A stretch of DNA of 64,000 bases from Brevibacillus reuszeri (GTDB taxonomy: Bacteria; Bacillota; Bacilli; Brevibacillales; Brevibacillaceae). The stretch is taken from assembly GCF_001187725.1 (NCBI RefSeq), contig NZ_LGIQ01000011.1, positions 842,017 through 906,016 of the forward strand. The letters are read 5' to 3'. This document shows, piece after piece, positions 24,913-33,934 of the stretch; the first letter of the stretch is position 1, and each line of letters opens with the position of its first letter. Under the pieces are notes generated by a model that was not told where the DNA came from, did no database searches, and saw nothing but the letters and a program-made list of their open reading frames with translations. Both the position numbers and the translations under genes were made by a program.

Positions 24913-25569
24913 TTATCTCACGTGTATGGTAACCTTGGCATTCAAACCTGGCTGAAAATCATACGGACCTTCCGTAAACGAAATTTTGACGGGAATTCGC
25001 TGTGTCACCTTGGTGAAATTGCCGCCTGCATTCACGGGTGGCAGCAAAGAAAACGTAGACTGCGTAGCCTCTCCGATTCGGCTTACCGTCCCATGAAAAA
25101 CATGCCCTGGATATTTATCCAGCTGAATATCTACGACTTGCCCGACCTGAATATAGCCCGCTTCGGTTTCCTCAATGTTTGCCTGCACGTATAGCTTTCT
25201 TTTGTCGATCACAAGTGCAATTGTATTGCCGGCCCCAACAACTTCTCCCTCTTTTGCCGCTCGCTGCAGGATCACACCACTAATGGGCGTGCGTATCATC
25301 AAATTTTCCACTTGCGCCGGACTAGTGGCATTCATCTGCTCCTGCTCCGCCACAATCTGGTCCTGCTCTACCTGGCTCCCCTCCTCTATCGTCACATGCG
25401 TCAGCTTCCCGGACAGCTTGGGGGCAATCTTGTAAATGTCTCCCGTCACGATCGCATCCTCTGTCTTTACATAAAAGTACCCCTGATAGGCGTAATAACC
25501 GACTACAGCACAGACGAGCAGGAGAATCGCGGGTAAAATCAACTTTTTATGTGGCTTTTTGTTCTCCAT
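24913..25569 (-). CDS. HlyD-family secretion adaptor (EmrA-like, short form)
   Basis: 218 residues: N-terminal membrane anchor (about 11-31), lipoyl-type beta region (KTEDAIVTGDIYKIAPKLSG), almost no coiled-coil hairpin, then TRTPISG-type and barrel segments. It is shorter than E. coli EmrA (390) because a Gram-positive adaptor need not cross a periplasm. ATG at 25569 with AAGGAATG upstream. A perfect TetR-type palindrome lies 29 bp upstream. Confidence 0.85.
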   Translation of the reverse strand: MENKKPHKKLILPAILLLVCAVVGYYAYQGYFYVKTEDAIVTGDIYKIAPKLSGKLTHVTIEEGSQVEQDQIVAEQEQMNATSPAQVENLMIRTPISGVILQRAAKEGEVVGAGNTIALVIDKRKLYVQANIEETEAGYIQVGQVVDIQLDKYPGHVFHGTVSRIGEATQSTFSLLPPVNAGGNFTKVTQRIPVKISFTEGPYDFQPGLNAKVTIHVR

Positions 25570-25597
25570 CGTGGAATCATTCCTTTTTGTCTTTTTC

Positions 25598-25618
25598 ACA
25601 AACCGACTGTCGGTTTGT
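25598..25618. promoter_or_regulatory. TetR-type operator upstream of emrA-like gene
   Basis: ACAAACCGAC-T-GTCGGTTTGT is a perfect inverted repeat with 10-bp arms, placed between the membrane-protein gene and the EmrA-like gene. A closely similar site lies at 26295-26307. Confidence 0.65.
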
Positions 25619-25662
25619 TTTCGTCCAAAAAACAAGGTGCTCTTGATTTCGAGCCCCTCCCC

Positions 25663-26250
25663 TTACCCTTGTTTGTTCAGGAAATAACGTCGTGCAATCG
25701 GACGAACCAAAATGGTTGCTGCAAGCCCAACCAAATTCCATACGTGAACCAGTGTAACTCCCACTTCCCCGGAAACGAGTGCCATTGCATACAATGTCGA
25801 GCAAATCAAGGATAAACCAAACGCAACGGCCCAAATCAGTGTCAGCCAAAAGTTGGAGGCTAAAAAGAGAGAATGCTCTGTGAACTCAGGCGCCACTACT
25901 TTACGCGCATATTGCAGTGTAAATGGCTTCTTGATCGCCAGCGACCAGACTGCCGCAAACGTAAGAATCCCATACATGAACAGCTGTGTGAAATCGAACA
26001 GATGAAAGGACGGGAAAAGCAACGCGACCCAAAAGCCGCAAAAGAAGTAAAAAACCTTGATGGCAATGATCGTGGTTACTTCCCCAAACTTCTTTTTCTG
26101 AAACAAATAAATCAGCACGGCAAGCACAAAACCGATCCCAAAGCCAAGCGCCTGTGGTTCTACCTGAAAAGCGACAATAAAAGGAATGAGGTCAACAAAG
26201 ATCCAAAACAAAGTGGCTAACATAAGGCAGCTCTCCTTTACATTTTTCAA
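25663..26250 (-). CDS. Polytopic membrane protein, 195 aa (unknown function)
   Basis: About six predicted helices with short loops. The central FWLTLIWAVAFGLSLI and C-terminal IARRYFLNK resemble intracellular-septation/YccA-like small membrane proteins but no family is certain. It is the first gene of the leftward efflux cluster and has its own promoter with a TetR-type operator in the spacer, so it is probably induced with the pump. Confidence 0.65.
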   Translation of the reverse strand: MKNVKESCLMLATLFWIFVDLIPFIVAFQVEPQALGFGIGFVLAVLIYLFQKKKFGEVTTIIAIKVFYFFCGFWVALLFPSFHLFDFTQLFMYGILTFAAVWSLAIKKPFTLQYARKVVAPEFTEHSLFLASNFWLTLIWAVAFGLSLICSTLYAMALVSGEVGVTLVHVWNLVGLAATILVRPIARRYFLNKQG

Positions 26251-26285
26251 AATGGATGAAGTAGGAAATAACGTTATGATTTTTT

Positions 26286-26314
26286 ATTTTACGTACCGAC
26301 CGTCGGTTTGTAAA
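26286..26314 (-). promoter_or_regulatory. Promoter with TetR-type operator in the spacer
   Basis: On the - strand TTTACA (26314-26309), 17 bp spacer, TAAAAT (26291-26286). The spacer contains ACCGAC-g-GTCGGT (26295-26307), matching the core of the operator at 25598. A repressor there would exclude RNA polymerase. Confidence 0.65.
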
Positions 26315-26323
26315 GTGTTTTTT

Positions 26324-26983
26324 TCAACTTCTTGTCTCCACCACGATTTTCAATCCTAAAAGACACATAACGAGCCATACTCCCCCAGCTACAAACCCAG
26401 CCAGGACGTCACTTGGATAATGCACGCCGAGATAAATTCTACTGATCCCAACGAGCAAAATCAGGACAACCGCTACAAGTATAATGACGGCTTTCGCTGC
26501 TCGGGAAACAACAAATAGCGTAAGCAGCATAGCCATCATCCCGAAAAAAAGAAAAGCAGCCATCGAATGTCCACTTGGAAAGCTGTATCCACTTTCTTCT
26601 ATCAGCCGCTGTATAGTGGGTCTTTCACGTCGATATAGCCATTTTAGCAGTAGATTGAACACCATTCCGCCACCTAGTGCGAGCAGCAAAAAGAGTGCCT
26701 CCCATCTTTTGTGCTGCCAAAGCATAAGACCAATCGCGATCAATGTTAACGTAAGTAACGATTTTGTTGAGGCAAGAAAAGTGAAAAATAGCATCACAGA
26801 TGTGAGCTTTGGCGTAATGAGTGACTGAACCTTTGTGATTACAAAGGAATCAAATGCGTACAGCTCTTGCTCCAGCATTTCCTGCCCCAGCTTGCCAAAT
26901 ACAAACAGGCTGACAGCAATAATCAGGAGGCAGATGAGCGCATACTGCTTCGTTTTCGGAGAGAGCCTCAACTGTTTTATCAA
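26324..26983 (-). CDS. PAP2-family membrane phosphatase
   Basis: 219 residues, about six helices. All three phosphatase motifs are visible: KWLYRRERP, PSGHS and SRIYLGVHYPSD, with the catalytic His in the last two. Probable lipid phosphatase (undecaprenyl pyrophosphate or phosphatidylglycerol phosphate class). Start is TTG at 26983 with GGGAAGG at 7 bp. Cotranscribed with the DedA gene 18 bp upstream. Confidence 0.87.
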   Translation of the reverse strand: MIKQLRLSPKTKQYALICLLIIAVSLFVFGKLGQEMLEQELYAFDSFVITKVQSLITPKLTSVMLFFTFLASTKSLLTLTLIAIGLMLWQHKRWEALFLLLALGGGMVFNLLLKWLYRRERPTIQRLIEESGYSFPSGHSMAAFLFFGMMAMLLTLFVVSRAAKAVIILVAVVLILLVGISRIYLGVHYPSDVLAGFVAGGVWLVMCLLGLKIVVETRS

Positions 26984-27001
26984 CTGGATGCCTTCCCTTC
27001 G

Positions 27002-27601
27002 TCATGTCCTGGTGCTTAGTTTGTACCTTCTGTAGAGATAGATGACGATAATAATGGACGCCAGAATCAGCACAGTCACCAGCCCGTAATGGCGAATAAA
27101 AATAATGACCTTGTACCATTCCTTACCAAGCGCTCGTCCCAGCATGAGAAACGTCAAGCTCCACAGCATCGCACCTGCATAGGCAAAGCCTGCAAATCGC
27201 CGAAAGTCCATGGAGGCCACACCTGCCAAATAAGCTGTTATGTGACGAACACCGGGCAAAAAATAGCCAAAAAATAAAAGATAGGGACCATATTTGGCAA
27301 ACATCTTCTGTGTCGATTCAATTTTTTTCGGTGTGACATGCAGGTAAGGTCCTACTTTTAAAAGCAGCGGCAGTCCCCACTTAGCGGCGATCGCATAGCT
27401 GACCGATATTCCCACGGATGCTCCTAAAAACGCGCTAAGCAGAGTAAAGGGCAGATTTAAAATTCCACGCGAAACCGCATACCCTGCATAGGTCATCAAT
27501 ACCTCATCGGGTATCGGCAATCCGATAACACCTAATGCCAGCGAAAAAAAGATCCCCACATATCCGTATTTCATCAAAAATAAATCCAAATGCTGTTCCA
27601 A
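27002..27601 (-). CDS. DedA-family membrane protein
   Basis: 199 residues. Family hallmarks: IGLPIPDEVLM near the N-terminus and FGYFLPGVRHITAYLAGVASMDFRRF in the middle, with 4-5 helices. DedA/UptA proteins recycle undecaprenyl phosphate across the membrane. Pairing with a PAP2 phosphatase, which could dephosphorylate undecaprenyl pyrophosphate, makes a coherent lipid-carrier recycling pair. Confidence 0.87.
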   Translation of the reverse strand: MEQHLDLFLMKYGYVGIFFSLALGVIGLPIPDEVLMTYAGYAVSRGILNLPFTLLSAFLGASVGISVSYAIAAKWGLPLLLKVGPYLHVTPKKIESTQKMFAKYGPYLLFFGYFLPGVRHITAYLAGVASMDFRRFAGFAYAGAMLWSLTFLMLGRALGKEWYKVIIFIRHYGLVTVLILASIIIVIYLYRRYKLSTRT

Positions 27602-27733
27602 GGTTTACCTCCGTAAATACGTTGTCCTACTTCATTCTATTCTCCCCCTCTTCTCTGACATTCTGGCTTTTTTCCGGTAATTTAAATCATGTCGTCTCTT
27701 TAACCTGCAGCAGAGGAGGAGTTAACTGGTTGT

Positions 27734-27771
27734 AAAAAAAGCCCTCCCCCGATTTTGTACGGAGAAGAGCT
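27734..27771 (-). terminator. Terminator of the DUF2167 gene
   Basis: Read leftward, AGCTCTTCTCC can pair (with three G-U) with GGGGGAGGGCT, followed by seven T. Confidence 0.65.
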
Positions 27772-27797
27772 TGTCTTACGCCTTGCCTATGCTTCGT

Positions 27798-28685
27798 TTA
27801 AGCGGACGGTCTATCCTCATTTGAATCACTTGGACCTGCTTTGTCCTTTTTGCCCAGCAGCTTTTTCACTAAGCCGCCAATGGCCCCTATTGCTACCACA
27901 ATCAAAATCCAGCCTTTTTTCGCAAAAGCAAGAATCAGCGCCAGGAAGCCTAATTTCTTCGCAGCAGCCAGTCCAAGCCCGCCCAAAATCAATCCAGTCA
28001 GGCCGTATTCCGCTACTTTATCAGTCTTTGCATCAAAGTCGGAATAGCGATTTCCTTCTTTCACGATAAAGTTTTTGAGAATAGAAGCTCGAAGCGTCTG
28101 CTTGTCCTTCTCCAAATTCGCCTGATCGGTTACAAGGATGAAAGAAACATGACCTGTACGCGTCAAAATCTGTAGCTTATAGTTCAGAAATTTTTCTTTG
28201 CTTTCTGTTTCCAGCAGCATCGAATATTCCAGCTCATGGGTAGCAGCATTGTAGGCAGGCTTCACATTCCAGCCGACCACGTGAAACTGCTCCTCCGGCT
28301 TTCTTTGTTTGTTTGCCTCTTCTGTACCATCTTTATAGCTTTGCAGCAGAGCGTCTGCATCAATTTCGTTTTGCTCGTCATCACTGATGTGACCGGAATC
28401 CACATATTCCATGAACAAAACCCAATCCTGGTTTTCTTCGATAGGCAAAACGCTACCGATTTCATCGTTCGTCGGAATATCACCCGTCTGTTGTTCCATT
28501 TTGATCGTATCCTCTTTGTTGAGGTAAACCATGTTTTCTGGAACGGTGAACGAAAATTTGCGTTCCATCTCTACTTTTGTACCAGGCTCTACATAGTTTA
28601 ATTTTTGTTCTGCGCTTACCGGCAGTAGCATTCCAAAACTTAAAAGAAAGACCATAAAAAATGATAGCCAAGCTTGTTTCCGCAT
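27798..28685 (-). CDS. DUF2167 family membrane-anchored protein
   Basis: 295 residues: signal peptide (about 1-25, ending VSAEQ), a soluble DUF2167-like domain with DWVLFMEYVDSGHISDDE and GWNVKPAYNAATHELEYSM, then two Gly-rich hydrophobic helices (about 228-270) and a Lys/Asp-rich tail. Family members are found widely but have no established role. ATG behind GAGGGG. Single gene. Confidence 0.75.
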   Translation of the reverse strand: MRKQAWLSFFMVFLLSFGMLLPVSAEQKLNYVEPGTKVEMERKFSFTVPENMVYLNKEDTIKMEQQTGDIPTNDEIGSVLPIEENQDWVLFMEYVDSGHISDDEQNEIDADALLQSYKDGTEEANKQRKPEEQFHVVGWNVKPAYNAATHELEYSMLLETESKEKFLNYKLQILTRTGHVSFILVTDQANLEKDKQTLRASILKNFIVKEGNRYSDFDAKTDKVAEYGLTGLILGGLGLAAAKKLGFLALILAFAKKGWILIVVAIGAIGGLVKKLLGKKDKAGPSDSNEDRPSA

Positions 28686-28923
28686 TTGTTACCCCTCAAT
28701 CCCTTTTTTTTCAAGAACCACCTCATCTTACAAGGAATATTTTCCTAATTCAAAATAAAAATAGAAAATTAAGGATAAATCATTCAATATTACTTAATAT
28801 AATCAAATGCTTATTTATTTTTTCGTTACTTTTCTCCTTGTTAATCTAGGTACATTTTCTTACCCTATGAATCAGGAAGTTATGGTATCCTACTGGAAAA
28901 CTATTTCTAACGCAGAGGAACCC

Positions 28924-29787
28924 ATGAATTATTTGGAGAGTATGGCGGATGCCCTGTCTTTTATCGAAAACCATCTCACGGAAGCGTTGACGGTAGAGAG
29001 GATCGCGACGTCGGTCGGTTATTCCAAATACCATTTTCAACGCCTGTTTCATCACGTTACGGGAGAAACCGTTGGACAGTACATCACAAAAAGGCGACTT
29101 ACGGAAGCAGCCAAATATTTATCACTGCAGCAAAAAAGTGTAACAGAAGCGGCCTTTACATATGGCTTTGAATCGCATGAAGCCTTTACAAGAGCTTTTG
29201 CCAAACGCTTTGGGATTCCCCCCTCCGCCTTGCGGAAAACAGGAAGGATGCCGCGCTTCGCGATGAAGGAACGTCTGCAAGTGCCTTACCTGCGCCATAT
29301 CCAAACTCATCTGATTGAACCGGTTCCAGCAACGATTCACCATGCTCGGGAGATTGTAGGATACGCGTGTGACACCATCAGCCAGAAAGATATTCTGTCC
29401 AACTGGCAGCGCCTAAGTAGGACTGTTTCCGAAGCTGAATCAGCAAAAATGCCCCGATACGGCGTACTGCGCTACCCTGATGCCTTTGGGCTTGATTTAT
29501 CTTTTACGTATTTGGCTGGCGTAGAGTCATCAGCGTCTTTTGCCATATCAACAGAGGGATCGGAGCGCTGGAGGCTGCCGGCAGCCAACTATCTCGTCTT
29601 TCCACATAAAGGGCCGACGAAAAACCTTCCGCTTACTTATCAATATATTTACGGCAGCTGGTTCTCCCAGTCAGCCCATCTGCTGTTTGCACCGTATGAT
29701 TTCGAGTATTATGACGACCATTTTTTAGGCGTAGATCACCCAGATTCGCTTCTCTACATCTATGTCCCCGTCCTATCCGAAGCATAG
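28924..29787 (+). CDS. AraC-family regulator with GyrI-like effector domain
   Basis: 287 residues. Two helix-turn-helix units fill residues 1-105: TVERIATSVGYSKYHFQRLF and VTEAAFTYGFESHEAFTRAF. A GyrI/SOUL-like ligand domain follows (about 120-287), as in Rob and BmrR. The ATG at 28924 has AGAGGAA upstream; the frame is open to 28807 but that part has no ribosome site. GyrI-type domains bind small hydrophobic drugs. It precedes an amidase and AEC transporter on the same strand and could control them. Confidence 0.8.
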   Translation: MNYLESMADALSFIENHLTEALTVERIATSVGYSKYHFQRLFHHVTGETVGQYITKRRLTEAAKYLSLQQKSVTEAAFTYGFESHEAFTRAFAKRFGIPPSALRKTGRMPRFAMKERLQVPYLRHIQTHLIEPVPATIHHAREIVGYACDTISQKDILSNWQRLSRTVSEAESAKMPRYGVLRYPDAFGLDLSFTYLAGVESSASFAISTEGSERWRLPAANYLVFPHKGPTKNLPLTYQYIYGSWFSQSAHLLFAPYDFEYYDDHFLGVDHPDSLLYIYVPVLSEA

Positions 29788-29861
29788 GCAGTTATCGCAT
29801 TTTCGATCAAGTTTTCGGGTAGATAAATTTCGTATGCTAAATGGCGAAGGGAGCGATCCAT

Positions 29862-31334
29862 ATGCATGAACTCGCCTATTTATCAGCAGTGAAGGTAGGG
29901 ACACTCATACGAGAGAGAAAAGTGAGCGCAGAGGAAATCACCAGACTCGCGATCCAAAGAATCAGTAAGTTTAACCCACAATTAAACGCAGTCGTTGCCA
30001 AAAATGAAGAGGCTGCACTCCACGCAGCAAAGGAGGCGGACAAGGAGATACACGCTGGACAGCTTCGAGGTCCACTCCATGGGGTACCGATCACTATCAA
30101 GGATTCCTTTTCTACGATCGGGCTTGCAACCACCTCGGGGTTTCCTGCACTACAGGGCTTCGTGCCTGACAGAGATGCTGCCGTAGTCAGCAGATTAAAG
30201 CAGGCCGGTGTAGTCCTGCTCGGAAAGACAAACGTATCTCCTCTATTAATAGACATTCAAACGGACAACGACATTTACGGTCGAACGAACAATCCGTGGA
30301 ACCAGGAACGAACAGCGGGAGGCAGTAGCGGCGGATCAGCAGCTTCTGTTGCCGCTGGACTCTCCTATCTGGATATTGGCAGTGACATTGGCGGATCACT
30401 TCGACTTCCCGCCCATTACTGCGGTGTCTTCAGTCTAAAGCCAACGGAAGGAGCCGTACCTCCTACGGGTCACATGCCTGGTTTTGAAGGGACGGCCGAC
30501 TATGCTTCCTCCCGCCACTTGGCTTGCTACGGTCCTTTGGCACGTTCGATTGAGGATTTGCAGACAGCTTTTTCGATCATTGCAGGTGGAAGCGGTTTTG
30601 CAGGAGGCCTACCAAATGGACCACAGGTGCCTCCCCCCACAGAGTCCGCCACTCCCCTGCGTGTAGCTTGGCTAGACGAGCTGCCTGGGTATCCTGTCAG
30701 CCATGAGATTCAAGAAGCTTTGCATCGTTTTGTCACACAGCTGGCAGGTCAGGGTATTCACGTCGACCAAATCACTGCTCCTCCAATCGACGTCCGTACA
30801 GCGTGGGAGACATGGGGAAAAATGATTGACGCAGAGCTAAATTCCACCACACCCATGCTTCAAAGAGGCTTGGCCTATCTTACAACAAGGAAAGTAAGCC
30901 AAAAGGTCCCCACTGCGAGCATGCTTGTTCCACTGACGTTTAAAAATTACATGCGCGTTTTAACCGTACGCGAGCAATTGATTCGCCGCTTTGAGCTTTT
31001 CATGTCAGATTATGATGTACTTCTCTGTCCAGTTAGCAGCACGACCGCCTTTCCTCATCACCAAAAAACAAAAATGGTTGGCTATCTGCCGATCTACGAG
31101 GAGCCGTTGTACATTGACGGCAAACCGCAAAATTACTGGATCGCCACCACTTATTACGCGAATCTGTTTAACGTGACCGGCAGTCCCGTCGTAACGATGC
31201 CGATCGGCTTTGACAAAGCTGGGCTCCCCATAGGCATCCAGTGTGTGGGAAAACGCTGGCGCGATCACGATCTGCTTAGTACGGCTGCGAGAATGTCCCA
31301 GACAAGTCAGGAATGGAAGCCTCCTACGTTATAA
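29862..31334 (+). CDS. Amidase signature family hydrolase
   Basis: 490 residues. The Ser-cisSer-Lys triad is complete: K80 in PITIKDSF, S155/S156 in TAGGSSGGSAAS and S179 in DIGGSLRLPAH. Resembles amidases of the GatA/AmdS group acting on carboxamides. ATG at 29862 behind AAGGGAG. The AEC transporter gene starts 25 bp after the stop, so uptake or export of the substrate and hydrolysis are likely linked. Confidence 0.87.
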   Translation: MHELAYLSAVKVGTLIRERKVSAEEITRLAIQRISKFNPQLNAVVAKNEEAALHAAKEADKEIHAGQLRGPLHGVPITIKDSFSTIGLATTSGFPALQGFVPDRDAAVVSRLKQAGVVLLGKTNVSPLLIDIQTDNDIYGRTNNPWNQERTAGGSSGGSAASVAAGLSYLDIGSDIGGSLRLPAHYCGVFSLKPTEGAVPPTGHMPGFEGTADYASSRHLACYGPLARSIEDLQTAFSIIAGGSGFAGGLPNGPQVPPPTESATPLRVAWLDELPGYPVSHEIQEALHRFVTQLAGQGIHVDQITAPPIDVRTAWETWGKMIDAELNSTTPMLQRGLAYLTTRKVSQKVPTASMLVPLTFKNYMRVLTVREQLIRRFELFMSDYDVLLCPVSSTTAFPHHQKTKMVGYLPIYEEPLYIDGKPQNYWIATTYYANLFNVTGSPVVTMPIGFDKAGLPIGIQCVGKRWRDHDLLSTAARMSQTSQEWKPPTL

Positions 31335-31359
31335 CACAAGATTCGAGAAGGAGATTTGT

Positions 31360-32289
31360 ATGTCATTCTTTTGGATCACCGCCCAAGAAATCATCGCACC
31401 GATCATCGTCTTGATCGCGATTGGTGCCATCCTCCACAGGGCGTTTCGTTTTGACATGAACACCTTGTCCAAGCTGATCCTTTATTTTTTTGTGCCATCC
31501 ATCGCCTTCGTCAAAATTTACGAAGCATCACTCTCGCCCATGCTGCTTGTTCAGGTTGTCGGCTTTTTGCTGCTTCAGTTTGTGCTCCTGTTGTTGCTCA
31601 CGGAAACCATCGGCAAGCTGTTTTCTTTTTCTCGCGGCTTTCGGGCCAGCTTCACCAACAGTGTCGTACTCACGAACAATGGCAATATCGGGATACCAGT
31701 AAATGATCTCGCTTTTCGTCATGATCCGCTCGCCATGTCTATCCAAATTGTCGTGGTCGTTTTCGAAATATTGGTTACTTTTACATTTGGATTATTAAAA
31801 GCGAGCGCTGCGACAAAAGGCCTGAGCGCTTCGATCCGCCATTTTTTCCGACTTCCTGTCCTGTACGCGATTCTGCTCGGCTTGCTTCTCAATCTCGCCC
31901 AACTGGATATCCCGGCTATGATCTGGACACCTGCAAAGCATGCAGCAGACGGAATGCTTGCCATCGCTCTCGTCAGTATCGGCGCTCAAATCGCCTCTGT
32001 TTCATTGAAAAAACAGACGTGGCTCGTATTGGTCAGCGGCATGCTGCGACTTGCAGTATCTCCGTTGATCGCTTTTGGAGTGATTTCAATTCTCGGACTT
32101 GAGGGAATAACGGCGCAGGCTCTGTTTATCGCAAGCGCGATTCCAACCTCACGCAATAGTGCATCGCTGGCTTTGGAATATGGCAATGAGCCTGAATTTG
32201 CAGCTCAGGCTGTGCTCGTCTCTACCTTACTCAGCACCGTGACACTCACGCTGTGTATCACTCTCTCCTCACAGCTGTTTCCGTCATAA
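31360..32289 (+). CDS. AEC (auxin efflux carrier) family transporter
   Basis: 309 residues and about ten helices. Early FFVPSIAFVKIYEASL and central NNGNIGIPVNDLAF are typical of the malate/auxin carrier family; C-terminal AIPTSRNSASLALEYG is also conserved. ATG at 31360 behind GAAGGAG. Likely exchanges an organic acid. Operon with the amidase. Confidence 0.87.
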   Translation: MSFFWITAQEIIAPIIVLIAIGAILHRAFRFDMNTLSKLILYFFVPSIAFVKIYEASLSPMLLVQVVGFLLLQFVLLLLLTETIGKLFSFSRGFRASFTNSVVLTNNGNIGIPVNDLAFRHDPLAMSIQIVVVVFEILVTFTFGLLKASAATKGLSASIRHFFRLPVLYAILLGLLLNLAQLDIPAMIWTPAKHAADGMLAIALVSIGAQIASVSLKKQTWLVLVSGMLRLAVSPLIAFGVISILGLEGITAQALFIASAIPTSRNSASLALEYGNEPEFAAQAVLVSTLLSTVTLTLCITLSSQLFPS

Positions 32290-32296
32290 TTTTTGT

Positions 32297-32330
32297 CCGC
32301 CATCTGTATTTCGGATGGCTTTTTCTTTTG
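32297..32330 (+). terminator. Terminator of the amidase-AEC operon
   Basis: GCCATC (32299-32304) pairs with GATGGC (32314-32319), followed by TTTTTCTTTT. Confidence 0.75.
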
Positions 32331-32400
32331 CATAAAATAGCCATGCTCCCGTGAAGACTACCATTGCAGCTTCTATGAGTTTTGATACGGGAGGGTCATC

Positions 32401-33843
32401 ATGCTTCGCTTTTCGAAAAAGATCATCATTTCTCTCTTTGTCACTGTGGTCTGGCTATCTTTTTTCTTTTCAAGCTTTCATACTGTACACGCCGCGTCAG
32501 AAGGATCTCCTAGCCCAAATCCTTTTCCCTTCACGCAGCGCCTGAAGCAGCTTGCCAAATCTCAGGAAGACCTGGCCTACTCATTGGGGATTCAAGCCTA
32601 TATTTATGGCTACCCGCTTGTTATGACAGCTAAAACGATGGCAGAAATGACGAGAACCCGCGCACCATTGAACCAATTTTATTATTCGGATACACTAGCC
32701 TCGCCCTCTTTTCACGATATCGTGACGCCTAACTCTGACACCTTGTATATGAGCGCATGGCTGAATTTGTCTGAGACGCCTATGATTCTCTCAGTGCCGG
32801 AAAACCCGCTAAACCGCTACTACACGGTGCAAATGCTGGACGCCTACACAAACACGTTTCGCAATGTATCCAATCGTTCCACGCAAGGGCACGCTGGACG
32901 CTATGCCATCGTGGGGCCTAAGTGGAGCGGAATTGTCCCAGCCAATACACATCTTATCAAAGCGCCAACCAACACTGTATGGCTCATCGGACGCGTGGAG
33001 GTAAAAGGAGAAGGCGATTTATCAAAAGCGGTTTCCTTTGAAAAGCAAATCACATTGGCTCCTATGCTCTCTTCCAAGCAGGTACCCCCTGCAGCTGCAC
33101 AAGTCTCACCGGCTGTTCCAGACGATGTGTTGACGTCTCTCTCCTTTTATCAAGTCATGACCGAGATGATTCAGAGTAATCCTCCCCCGGCGTGTGACCG
33201 TGTCCTGCTCGACCAATTTGCCCTTGCCGGCATTGGCATTTCACCTGATGAGACGCAAGCCAAGCTGCGCCCAAGGGCAATCGCCGGATTAAAACGTGCC
33301 CTTGCAGATGCGCCTGGGATCATCCAAAATGGCTTCCTCCCCTACACAAAGGTTACAAATGGCTGGGGGTCATTCTCACCTGTTGGTACGTATGGTAATC
33401 AGTTTCTTGCCCGAGCCTTCGTCGCTTATTCTGGACTCGCGGCAAATGTACCTGAAGAGGAGATGTACTTCCGCGCCTATACAGATGAAAAAGGAGCACC
33501 TCTGACAGGCACAAAACGCTATACGCTGCATTTTTCAAAGGAGCAATTGCCGCAGACTACGGCTTTTTGGTCGATCAACGTCTATAATAACCAGCTTTAT
33601 CTGGCTACCATAGCAGCAAATCGTTCATCGGTACGAAGCAATACGGGTACGCTTGCATACAACCCCGATGGCTCGTTGGATTTGTACATTCAAAAAGAAC
33701 CGCCGCCAGGCAAAGAGGCGAACTGGCTCCCTACTCCTGCGGGTGATTTTAATCTGGTACTCCGGGTTTTTGCCCCAGCTCCAGATACGTGGAAAAATCC
33801 TCAGAAGTGGCCTCCTGTACGTGAGTTCAAGAATACACCGTGA
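32401..33843 (+). CDS. Secreted DUF1254/DUF1214 domain protein
   Basis: 480 residues with a signal peptide (about 1-31, cleavage near VHAAS). Residues about 60-180 form DUF1254 (YGYPLVMTAKTM, then VTPNSDTLYMSAWLN), and about 330-460 form DUF1214 (FWSINVYNNQLYL and ending WLPTPAGDFNLVLRVFAP). These paired domains occur in many exported bacterial proteins without an assigned reaction. ATG at 32401 behind GGGAGG. Single gene with a shared terminator. Confidence 0.8.
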   Translation: MLRFSKKIIISLFVTVVWLSFFFSSFHTVHAASEGSPSPNPFPFTQRLKQLAKSQEDLAYSLGIQAYIYGYPLVMTAKTMAEMTRTRAPLNQFYYSDTLASPSFHDIVTPNSDTLYMSAWLNLSETPMILSVPENPLNRYYTVQMLDAYTNTFRNVSNRSTQGHAGRYAIVGPKWSGIVPANTHLIKAPTNTVWLIGRVEVKGEGDLSKAVSFEKQITLAPMLSSKQVPPAAAQVSPAVPDDVLTSLSFYQVMTEMIQSNPPPACDRVLLDQFALAGIGISPDETQAKLRPRAIAGLKRALADAPGIIQNGFLPYTKVTNGWGSFSPVGTYGNQFLARAFVAYSGLAANVPEEEMYFRAYTDEKGAPLTGTKRYTLHFSKEQLPQTTAFWSINVYNNQLYLATIAANRSSVRSNTGTLAYNPDGSLDLYIQKEPPPGKEANWLPTPAGDFNLVLRVFAPAPDTWKNPQKWPPVREFKNTP

Positions 33844-33863
33844 GTTTACAAAGTACCCCATCA

Positions 33864-33900
33864 AAAAAGGCTGCCGATCACAAGATCGACAGCCTCGCTT
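33864..33900. terminator. Bidirectional terminator
   Basis: GGCTGCCGATC (33869-33879) pairs with GATCGACAGCC (33884-33894) with one mismatch, with A run left and T-rich right. It serves the DUF1254 gene and the leftward cat gene. Confidence 0.75.
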
Positions 33901-33934
33901 TTATTCTTATCGTAGAGCTTTGATTTTAGCGCAA

